Source: Pinguiococcus pyrenoidosus (Eukaryota > Sar > Pinguiophyceae > Pinguiochrysidales > Pinguiochrysidaceae). Taken from it: a stretch of DNA of 64,000 nucleotides. Below the pieces are notes generated by a model that had not been told where the DNA came from, did not search any database, and was given only the letters and a program-made list of their open reading frames with translations. The DNA is taken from contig JAAMXY010001019.1 of assembly GCA_019677205.1 (NCBI GenBank), positions 17,735 to 81,734 of the forward strand, read 5' to 3'. Position 1 is the stretch's first letter; each line of letters opens with the position of its first letter. Positions 22,612 through 33,384 of the stretch are shown here, piece after piece. A program made the translations under genes and the position numbers.

Positions 22612-23268
22612 CTACTTGGCAAGTCGTGTGGCGGTGACCTCTGCGTATCTATTCAGAGCAGCTTTCCAATCGCTAATCTGAAGGCCGTTCGGCGTTGCCC
22701 AGGTCACGACACCCTTGCACCTTCTCTCCACCAGGGCGCAATGGTCACTCCACAGCGAGTCGTCGAAGAAGAGCATCTTGTCGTAGGCAACGCCGGTCTG
22801 GTCCTTGAGGATCGGGAAGTGCGTTTTGCTCTTGTCGGAGGAGAGCGGCGGCGTGCGGCCGATCTGCATGTTCCCCTCGAACCCTTCCGGCCAGCCCATG
22901 GCAAAGACCTCCCTCACGGTCACTCCCGGCACCACTTCGATCAGCCCCATCGCAGCCCTGCCAATGGACACAGCTAGAGGAGTATCCGCACTAGACGCGG
23001 CCGCTAGGCGGACGCCGGGATACGCCCCTTCGTAGAACTGCTGCAGCGCAAACCTTGCTCCGGGGAAAAGCTGGATCGTCCTGCCGCCGGACTTTGCGCC
23101 GGTCACCCCGTCTCCATAGTTGCCCCCGAGGTCACCGCGGACCTCGTCCTGATTGGCTTTGGGCACGAGCGACAGCTCGAACATCTCCGGACTCCACACG
23201 CACATGTCCAGGTCCAGCACGACGAGCTCTGGCAGCGTCTCCAGCTTCTCCGCACCGCCCGCTCCCAT
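22612..23268 (-). CDS. MDP-1-like HAD phosphatase
   Basis: 218 aa, single exon, start at the ATG at 23268. The HAD motif I appears as LVVLDLDMCVWSPEM, motif II around AAASSADTP, and motif III/IV around KMLFFDDSLWSD, which match magnesium-dependent phosphatase-1 (MDP-1), a small cytosolic acid-phosphatase-type HAD enzyme proposed to act on phosphotyrosine or glycated proteins (family knowledge). The usual Thr at position +4 of DxDxT is Cys here, as DLDMC. Family is clear, substrate unknown. It is divergent to the GnT-I gene. Confidence 0.88.
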   Translation of the reverse strand: MGAGGAEKLETLPELVVLDLDMCVWSPEMFELSLVPKANQDEVRGDLGGNYGDGVTGAKSGGRTIQLFPGARFALQQFYEGAYPGVRLAAASSADTPLAVSIGRAAMGLIEVVPGVTVREVFAMGWPEGFEGNMQIGRTPPLSSDKSKTHFPILKDQTGVAYDKMLFFDDSLWSDHCALVERRCKGVVTWATPNGLQISDWKAALNRYAEVTATRLAK

Positions 23269-23774
23269 ACAGAGGCTAGTGGATCCCGCTCTCGGCAGCC
23301 CTGGCCTATCATGAAGCTCTCAGCCTTCCAAGCGCGAAGCTGTCGCTCTGGGAGACTGAGGAGACCAACCTGAATGCCGCTGTGGAAGCCGCTCCGAGGG
23401 CGACGAGCACAAGTCTTCCCGCGAGCATCTTGCGCAGCTCCTATCCCTGTACTTTTCCCTCGCCAATCCCCTCCCCTCTCACTGCTCAGCAAGACCCAGA
23501 TGCAAGGATCCAAAACTACCGAGAGAGCTATCGTCGGTTTCCGCAAAAGGCGCCTTTGTTCTCAGTGTTCCACGACACGTCACTGCCTATCTTGTTTCCA
23601 TCACTCGGCCGACCAACCAATCCACCGTGCGTTCTTGTTTCCATTGATCCATATCGATAATACCGAGCGTCCGCAGTCGCATATGTGACAGACGGAATCC
23701 AGCTTCGGGAGGCGCGAAAATCCAGCGCCAAACGCCGTTTAAACGACAGTGTCGGGCGTGGGGATGACGACAAG
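23269..23774. other. Divergent intergenic region, MDP-1 / GnT-I
   Basis: 506 bases between divergent starts; no gene, repeat or AT-rich island recognised. Likely promoter space. Confidence 0.45.
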
Positions 23775-25737
<1,963 letters not shown>

Positions 25738-26039
25738 CTCGTAGGATGCTGCTTCACGTCGGCAGGTGCGATGCTTTGGTCCACAACCGCGGCACAGATC
25801 ATAGCGCAAAGCGCCAAAGGATATAATGAAAAGATAATGAAGAAACCAAAGTAAGTACTTGGCCCAATGCAATGCAATGCAATGCAGTGCAATCTTGTCC
25901 TCTTCATCTCCAAACGCGGCTGGCTTCACTTGCGCCGTCGAAGCACGTGCATCGGCGAACGGGCAGCCCGAAAGTGAAAGCTGTGGTCATTTTCTTTTTT
26001 TTCAATGTCTTTTGGCGGCACGTCATAGAGTGTGCGCAT
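25738..26039. other. Convergent intergenic region after GnT-I
   Basis: 302 bases between the microsatellite and the stop of the next minus-strand gene. A short aatgc repeat near 25866-25890 is the only structure seen. Confidence 0.5.
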
Positions 26040-27786
26040 TCATGCCGCGGTGGAGGGCAACTCGTCGGTGGGCCTCGTGAGGAAGAGCGGCACCCTGCCT
26101 GGAAACGCCTTGAACGAGTCCGGATTCCACGAGCGCTCCGCTCCCTGCACCGGCTCTTCAGCAGGTTGCTCCGACGACGCCTTCTTCGCAAGAAAGTCTA
26201 TCCATTTGCCCACATCCAGAGCGCTCACTCTGGCGCTCACCGATTCCTCTTCGGCCTTCTTGTTCAAAGCTTCAGCAAGCCTTCGGCATGCCACGGCAGC
26301 CGCCGCGAAGATCGCCGCATCGCAGGATTGCAGGACCTCCAGGTCGCTTTTCTTGGCACCCTTGCTGGTGGATGCGCCACCCGCCGAGGCGTCTTGCCCA
26401 TTTGAGGACACCGCGACCTCCACATGGCCGGGCTCGTTTGCGTCTGCTGCAGGTGCCTGCGACTCGTGCTGCGCAGCCCTCCGAAGCCGGCCTAGAGCCT
26501 CCTCATCTACCTCTAAGATTCCACTGCTGAGAAGCAGCCTGTGCAGCGCCGACGGCAGAAAGAGAAGCTCGTTAGGCACACTGTATCGGCAGCAATCTCA
26601 TGGCCCTTGGCCTTCCTCTCGTTTGCAAGGCTCATTTCAAGTGTAGTGAGGTGGCACCATTTGTGAGGAGGCACTCAAAGGTGCGTCGCACGGTCTCTCG
26701 TATCGAATCCTGGCCTAAAAGCGCTTCCACCCTCCCTACCGTGGGTCCACACGCCGGGGCGAAACTCGTCGTACCTGATGCAGGAGATTGTCGGCGCTGC
26801 AGGCATGCGAAGCATGCCCTCGTCGCTCAGGCCCTCCATGCAAAAGTACAGGGGCTCCGTGACCTCGCCACCGCTGTTCTCCCTACCAGCCCTCAGGCGC
26901 AGCCGCAGCTCCCAGATCAGCTGTGCCAGGCTAGACGTTTGCATGATGGCGCTGCGCTTCCCCCCTGCGGCATCCTCGGCCGCAGAGCCGGTCTCCGGGC
27001 TGGCTCCGAGCGCGTTCTGCTTTGCCTTGTTCACGTCGAGCTCGCGGTCGCGCAGGGCAGGGAGGCGCCGGCCGAGAATCTCGATCAACGCATCTTCCAC
27101 CGACCCGCCGTCAGGGGTGGTCAGGTCGTGGGCTTCTCTGGCGGCCGCGGCAATTAGCTCCCCGAGGTCTCGGTACCCCTGCGCGTCGGTCGCCCGCCCG
27201 GTGTGCGCCAGTGCCTCCCGCGCGTCCTTCACCAAGGGCGCATACTTGCTAGGCCTCTCGACGTAGATCCCAGCGGCCATCCCCGGCTGCTCTTCGCTGA
27301 TGGGCACCGACTTCGTGAGAGACACGTTGAGGAACTGCGACAGCTCGAAGTCCGCCAGCTCCGTCAGCTTCTCCGCGTGGAGCGGGACGCCGCCGAGGTG
27401 CATGCCGATGAGCCCGAAGAGCAACGTGTCCGTGAGGTCATGGCCAGAGGCGTCCTTGAGGCACTTGTCCAGTCCCGCCCAGCGCAGACCGAGGCATTCT
27501 CGTCCGAGAAGAGTTGCGCTCAGCGCGTGGAAGTTCACCTCCTGGCGCGCGTTCTCGAAGCGCAAAGGCAGCGCCACGCGCCGCACATCGAACAGGACCG
27601 ATGCCGGAGAGATGCTCAAGGCGTTGGCGGCCAAAAGTTCGTCGTTTATGTGAACCTGACGCAAAAGAAGCGAGAGAGTTTACGCCTCTCTCCCGCTCTC
27701 GCCCCACGATTCGCGGACTCGCCACTTACAAAGTCCTCAAATTCGGCGTAAATCGCCTCGCACGCGCTTCGTGCCGCGTCCACCAT
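26040..27786 (-). CDS. Unrecognised 492-aa protein
   Basis: Exons (minus) 27786..27730, 27655..26775, 26580..26040. The joined protein begins MVDAARSACEAIYAEFEDF and continues VHINDELLAANALSISPAS. Conserved-looking segments include RFENARQEVNFHALSATLLG, LLFGLIGMHLGGVPLHAEKL, AQLIWELRLRLRAG and PLYFCMEGLSDEGMLRMPAA. The C-terminal third has an Ala/Ser-rich linker and a helical end (SALDVGKWIDFLAKKA). No signal peptide or membrane segment. The fold is not recognised; the VNF-x-LS segment superficially recalls queuosine-salvage (DUF2419) proteins, but I do not claim homology. Splice phases 0 and 2 fit exactly, donors are gtaagt and gtacga, so the gene model is reasonably firm. Confidence 0.78.
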
Positions 27787-28221
27787 GAGCTACGTAGCGT
27801 GTAGAGTGCTGTGATGCTGGAATTGAATTCTGTGGCGGTTGATTTGCACGCGGAAAAGGCGCCAAAACTCGAGAAAAGGACGGCTGCTTCTGTTCTTGGA
27901 GCTTCGGGTTGAACGCGCAGGGTCATTGGCTGCTGGTCTGGAATCTTCAATTTGAGGACGCAACGCTGCTGTAGAATACAATCCGCCGATCTCAAGTTCA
28001 ATGTACACTATCGATCCGGAGGAGTCGCACCCAAACCGAATCTTCCGATCTTTTCACACCGCCGCGCCACACTCTCTCCGCAGTTCGGCGCTGCTGTCAT
28101 CTGCGGCGTCTGACGCTCTTCCTTTACACCTCGGAAATTGCGTGCAGCGGACTTGTCTACCAAAAAAAACTTAATAATATTAGCTTCAGATAGCGAAGGA
28201 CAAGTCCGGCTTTCCGTTCAA
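27787..28221. promoter_or_regulatory. Divergent promoter region with AT-rich island
   Basis: 435 bases between divergent starts. An AT-rich stretch at about 28161-28190 (AAAAAAAACTTAATAATATT) lies 30-60 bases upstream of the plus-strand ATG. I infer a shared promoter. Confidence 0.4.
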
Positions 28222-29520
28222 ATGGAGCAGAACGGCGCAGAGAGTGGCGCCAGACCGCCGCTTCCGGATGGCGCCACCGTGGCCGACGCGGCTCTGGCGC
28301 AGAAGATGGAGGAGATCACTTTGAACGAGAAATTGGACGCTCTACAGCTCGTCGTGGACGAGCTGAGCGCTCTGGAGGCCACTTTGAACAGTCTTCTGGC
28401 GGGCTTCACGCGCTTCGTGGAGCACCAGCGCCAGACCAGCAACAGCACCCTGGACATGCACGAGATCCTCCGCGGAAAAGCTGGCGTCTTCGACGCGGCG
28501 ACGCAGGAGGCGCTGGTGCGCTTCAAGGAGGTTACGCAGCAAAGCCGTGCGAAGCTCGAGAGCGAGCTCTTGACGCCGACGGAGATGGGCGTCATCCAGA
28601 GCCTGCGAAACGTGCTGTCGCACTTCCAGGCCTCCCGGGTCGAGCTGGCGGATCGTCGCAAGCAGTCGGTGTCCAAGAAGACGCCGGGCATCCTCACTGA
28701 AGAGACCTTCACGGCGAAGCTCGCCAAGCTGTCCGAGCAGGCGAAGCTCATGGTCAAGCTTGCGCTCAACCAGCTCATGGAGACGCAGATCCAGGGCGCG
28801 CGGCTGCAGCAGGCGGAGCTGGAATCTCTCACGAGTCTCTCAGAGGTGTTCTCGGCGGTCAACACCGAAGACGTACCGCTTGCCAGCAGTCCGGCGGAAG
28901 ACCTTGCCGCGCCGAGCGAGGAGGCGCGCTGGACGCTTGAGACGCCAAAGGGCTTCAGCTTCTTCCGCTTCATCAGCCGCTCGAAGTCCGCGACGGGATC
29001 GCGCGACGTGCACACGTCAAGCGACGACGGTACGTCGAACCTGAGAAGCTTAGCTGCAAGATACCGAAACGCGACGCGCGCCTGCTCTGACGCTCTCTAA
29101 CAGGGCGCCGGACTGTTAGCACTGGCGATGGCGAGGGAGCCTTTCCACGCACCAATCCGAATCTTGGCGGCCGATCCATGCCGGGCATCGGTTCGTAGTT
29201 GCACACAGGGGACGCTGCGCTGCTCGCCATTTCTCATAGACTCCCAAATGCCGTACAACTGTGCCAGGACAATCCAACATCTTCAGCGAGAATGGGGTCC
29301 GTGGGTCCTTTCCCCGCCCCGGAGCACCGGAAGGAAGTGGCGTCTTCCCCCGCACAGCCGGTAGGTTGAGGAAGCGAGCGTCCCATGGCGAAGTTTTGCT
29401 TGTGCTGATGTCAGTACCGCGGCAGGCGACCTCGGCTCGGGGAAGCCGATGCCAGGTGTTGGTTCATCCAACATGATTGCAGAGGACAGCGCTGGCGCAT
29501 TCCCCCGGCAGCAGGAGTGA
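28222..29520 (+). CDS. Helical protein with C-terminal GxFPR repeats, unknown function
   Basis: Exons 28222..29029, 29104..29190, 29268..29360, 29426..29520; about 360 aa. Residues 1-220 are predicted mostly helical (LDALQLVVDELSALEATLNS, EALVRFKEVTQQSRAKLESE, AKLAKLSEQAKLMVKLALNQ), possibly a coiled-coil scaffold. The C-terminal 90 residues are low-complexity and contain four GxFPR motifs (GEGAFPR, VRGSFPR, GSGVFPR, SAGAFPR) and two MPG[IV]G motifs. All three introns are phase 1, so exons 2 and 3 are symmetric. Family not recognised. The joined reading frame across four exons, ending QQE-TGA, supports the model strongly because each intron carries stops. Confidence 0.8.
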
Positions 29521-29885
29521 AGCTACGCGCCGCGTGCCGCAAGAACGATCGGGGTATGCCAAGAGGTCCAGCTGGCCGATCCTCTTCCCCGTTACTTCAT
29601 AATCGAAGAAGACAAGCTGGAAGGAGTAGCAAGTAGAATGTGCCTGAAGAGAGTAAGAGAGCAACTGGCCGCGCGGAGGTGAGATGCGGACGCGACGAGC
29701 ATGACACCTTCATTAAGCTTCGTGAAGATGCGTCTTCCTATCAACAACAACAGCAACAACATGATTCAGAGGCTGGGGCCGTCCCGCATCTCATGTGTCA
29801 ATAGAGCCAAGCCTGGTAATGGCCGCTCCGTTTCATTCCAGATCTGCGATGTACGCCCCATCCCCTTCCTCGCCCTCGGCAGCCG
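29521..29885. other. Convergent intergenic region
   Basis: 365 bases between converging stops. A CAACAA-type run at about 29741-29760; nothing else seen. Confidence 0.5.
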
Positions 29886-30446
29886 CTACGCCTCCGGCTG
29901 CTCGTCCGCGCCCTTCAGATACTTGTACCCGTAATACACCATGGCGATGAAGACCACCAGCCAAAACAGCCGGACCAAGCAGAACTGCCTCGCGTACTGG
30001 GTCTTGGTGTCCTCCGTCGCCTTGGGCAGCATCTCCTGCAGCATGTCCACCGCCTTGGCCGCGTCGGACGGAGCGCTGAGACACATCGTGTCCTTCGCAG
30101 CCCCGCTGACCCGGATCGAAACGACATCTGGCTCGCGCGTCCGCGCGGCCACCAGGAGCACTCCTGGGAACTCGCGCTGCACGAAGTCGATCGTCCGACC
30201 GAACTGGCCGCTACGGTACACGAAAGGCCCGGATCATCCGAGGGAAATCGGCCCGTGCGTCACCGTGATCAGTGGTTGAGAGCCCTGCGGCGCATCGGAA
30301 GAGACTGCCGAGAGACCTTTTCGCCGGTTCAGTGCCGCCACCGCATCCAGAGTGGAGCGCTGCTCTTCCTCATCGTTGCCCAGCCACTCCACGGGGATCC
30401 GGCCGGTCATCGCCGGCCTGCAGCCGCCGCACTGCTCCCCGGGCAT
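29886..30446 (-). CDS. Small tail-anchored membrane protein, unknown
   Basis: Exons (minus) 30446..30264 and 30203..29886; about 166 aa. Both exons are in the same frame and the 60-nt intron between them carries an in-frame TGA, so it must be removed to give the protein. After a soluble region (GRTIDFVQREFPGVLLVAAR) there is a single C-terminal hydrophobic segment (LVRLFWLVVFIAMVYYGYKY) followed by a short polar tail, so I infer a tail-anchored protein of the ER or mitochondrial outer membrane. No family recognised. The start could also be the second Met, 12 codons later. Confidence 0.7.
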
Positions 30447-30819
30447 CCTGGCTATTCCCGGCGGTCAGAAGGATAAGGACAGAGATTGAGTGGATGTGAA
30501 GCTGAAGATGCTCGTGTGGAGCCTCCGAAGCGCTCTACAGCTACTCTGGACAACTTAGAGAACATGTGACACTAGCGAGGGGCCCTTACCTGGAATGGAA
30601 CTCGGACGCAAAAAGATCCCGACCCTCCCAAACCGCGGGAAATCGCGATAGAAGTCTTCCAACTTTTTCAGAAATGTTTTATTTTCAAAATATCCTATCA
30701 GTATCATAAGAACCCTGAAGATATTGATATTGTATATATTATTATAAAAAATTAAATAGTATCTGTCCGGATGGCTTTGGACCGCGTTTGAGCATAGAAC
30801 GCCACAGTTGTCGCCCACG
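30447..30819. promoter_or_regulatory. Divergent promoter region with AT-rich island
   Basis: 373 bases between divergent starts. About 30656-30765 is strongly AT-rich and includes TATAAAA on the plus strand at 30743-30749, some 75 bases before the EMC7 ATG. I infer a core promoter here. Confidence 0.45.
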
Positions 30820-31642
30820 ATGCGGCTTCCCTCGGTGCTTCTGGGCCTAGTGGCCCTCGTGATAGATCGCGCGTCGGCGGAGCTGAGATTCCCCATCTCT
30901 GGCAAGGTCGTGGGACAGGTGGGTCTCCACAGCGTTGAGTGGCAGTCTATGCGGAGTCATCATCTTTCGAGGAATGGGCGTCAATCTGTCGCCACTTCGT
31001 GACGATATCCTCTCTTGCTGATACCAAAATCTCTGGCTGACGTTCTCTGCGCTTTGGAATGAACTCGAAAGGATGGAGACCCATTAGCAGACGTGGCCAT
31101 CTCTCTCAACGCCGGGGAGTTCCGAACACAGAGCCGTCTGGACGGCTCTTTCACTTTCTACGACGTGCCGCCGGGCATCTACCTGCTAGATGTGTTGAGT
31201 CTGACGCAGCACTTCAGCCAGATGCGCATCAACCTGCAGCCCGAGAGGATCAAAGTGCTCGAGTACGCCTACCCGGGTGCGGAGAAGAGCACGGCGCCGT
31301 ATCCGTTGGTCTTGCAGGCGCATGCGAACTTGAAATTCTTCGAGGTGCGACTCTGCGTGCTCTAGTATGGTTTGAGGTTTTCTTCTTGGCGCGGAAATTT
31401 GAAGGAAATCATTGCCTGTGCAGGTGCGGGAGCCGCTGAGTTTCAAGCATCTGTGGAAGAATCCCATGATGCTCATGGCGGTGGTCATGATCGGCGCCAT
31501 GGCCTTCATGCCCAAGATGATGGGCAGCATGGACAAGGACCAGATGAAGGAGATGCAGGAGGAGATGGCCAAGGCACAGGACCCGTCACAGCTCTTCAGC
31601 TCGTTCTTCGGCGGCGGTGGAAACGACGACGACGATGATTAA
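30820..31642 (+). CDS. EMC7: ER membrane protein complex subunit 7
   Basis: Exons 30820..30918, 31072..31344, 31424..31642; about 196 aa. Signal peptide (MRLPSVLLGLVALVIDRASA), then a beta-sandwich lumenal domain (ISGKVVGQ|DGDPLADVAISLNAGE, RLDGSFTFYDVPPGIYLLDV), then a transmembrane segment in WKNPMMLMAVVMIGAMAFM followed by PKMMGSMDKDQMKEMQEEMA. The KNP-M-LM and PKM-M-x-D pattern is that of EMC7, a subunit of the complex that inserts tail-anchored and multipass proteins in the ER. All introns are phase 0. The tail is Gly-rich then five Asp, unlike the basic tail of animal EMC7. Confidence 0.92.
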
Positions 31643-32099
31643 AGAGGCGGAAGAGAGCGAAAGAACAAAATGATCATATTGCTTGCGATGCCGTTGCAGA
31701 AGCAGGGCTGCGCACTCAGCATACCAGCACCCAGGCACCTAGACTCGCCGATGCTGCATGAGCGCATCTGTTGCATCGCCCTTTCCTCCCTTTTTCGCCC
31801 GTGCCTTGGGTAGTTTTCTCCCCGATTCCCCGATTCCCGACGTCTCTTCTTGTTTTCATATCAATATCGATTCAGATCGAGAGACTATATGTCATTTTCG
31901 ATGTGTCCATTCCCGGTTCCTCAGGAACGTTCAGAAACGAGGGGAACATTCTCTGAGGTTTAGAGGCCTTTCCAGCGCCCAAACTGTTCCTCAATCGCTG
32001 AAAGCCTCTCTGTCCAGACGGCACCGCCGCATCCGCCCCAAGCAAGCTCCCTTCTTGATACTACAGCGACCTGTAGCCGCCGTCCAGCACCAAGCAGAT
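31643..32099. other. Intergenic region after EMC7
   Basis: 457 bases between two plus-strand genes, no recognisable gene. Pyrimidine-rich around 31780-31850. Confidence 0.45.
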
Positions 32100-32979
32100 A
32101 TGACGAGAATACCCGTAGCCAACGCGACGAGCGCCCCTTCATGGCCCCTCCAGCTGGAGGACCGCGGAGACGAGGAGGAGGAGACCGCCGCCGGACTCGA
32201 CGCATGCTTCTGCCCTTACTCAGACAGTTGTCGCGCGGCGACCAAGCCAGTACTTCCTGCACGTCACAAGGCAATTCGCCGTTCGAAGCCGAATCGAAGA
32301 TGAGTTGCGGCTCTGGAGCGCGCTGTTCTCCGCCAGCGCCTTCGCGGAGGGCTCTTCGGATGCATGCAAGCGCGTGTTCGTCGATGAGCTCGTCCTGTCC
32401 GGCGTCGTGAAGGTGCTGCTGCTCGGCAGCGAGGCGACGAGGGTGGTGCTTGAGCCCAACGCCGGTGGCAAGTCGGTGGTGTCCGAGGCGCTGTCCGTGG
32501 AGTACATGGCGCAGCGATTCCGGGCGACGGACGTGCAGACGGAGATGGAGCTGAAGTACTGGAGTGAGCACTGGAAGAAGATCGACTACAGCGTCCGAGT
32601 CGGGAACGTCCGGGTGGGTGTGAGTGTGACCAGGGCCATGGGTTTCCCGACGCAGGCCGAGTTCACGATGGAGGATGCCCGACGGCTCCTGAAGAAGAAG
32701 CTGTTCGGTCTGCTGGTGGCAAGGGCCGGCATCGACGAGTCTTGCCGCTTCGGTGTGGCAGTTCTCCACGTGTGGTGCCAGTCCAAGCGGATCGCCGCTC
32801 TCCTCCGACAGCACTTCGAGGAGTTGGCGCTCGCGGAAGAGCGACGATTCCTGCGCGAGGGTGGAGATGCGGCAGGGTCTTGGCCGCCGGCGACCGACAA
32901 CGTCGTCTTGCTGCTCACCGTCGCTGCCAGCGCTCCAGAGATTTTCACAGATGATCTCGCTTGGCTGCAGACGGCATGA
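32100..32979 (+). CDS. Conserved-looking protein of unknown function
   Basis: Main exon 32224..32979. The frame has no ATG before KYW, so an upstream exon is needed; the best in-phase choice is 32100..32114 (MTRIP) with donor gtagcc, but this is weak. The protein (about 256 aa) reads RRPSQYFLHVTRQFAVRSRI, VVLEPNAGGKSVVSEALSVE, MELKYWSEHWKKIDYSVRVG, VRVGVSVTRAMGFPTQAEFT and FGVAVLHVWCQSKRIAALLR, a mixed alpha/beta pattern. The KIDYSV-x(6)-VGVSVTRA strand pair vaguely recalls PD-(D/E)XK nuclease folds, but the catalytic E-x-K is not evident, so I leave function open. No signal peptide or membrane segment. Confidence 0.62.
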
Positions 32980-33384
32980 CTAGGGAGAGCCGCGGTTTGT
33001 TTCTCCGTCTTCTTGATATCCTTTTTTTTCTTTTCTTTTTTCCTTTCTTTGGTGTGAGGGTGTGTGAGTGTGTTCTGGGAGAAGTGATCTTGTAGGTATG
33101 AACTTGCTGGGGTTGGGGTTTTCCAAAATTTCCCCTTTCCCCCAGGCTGACGATGTGCGAGAGCCCATTGGAAAAAGCTTTCTTTGGAGAATTCCTAGTG
33201 GCAGGTAGCTTCCTGCCTACCAGTGTCAGATAGCTTCCTGCCTACCCGCTGTCGTTATTACATCGCTACTCAAAAACAACAAAAACAGCCACTGGCACCT
33301 CGACGGTACTCGCACGTCCACTGCAGCTTTCTAGCTACCTACAATCTCAACGCGTCAAAAACGGGCTATCCAATCGACCTCGCG
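32980..33384. other. Convergent intergenic region
   Basis: 405 bases between converging stops, with a T/C-rich run at about 33010-33052 and a duplicated gtagcttcctgcctacc near 33204-33246. No gene seen. Confidence 0.5.
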
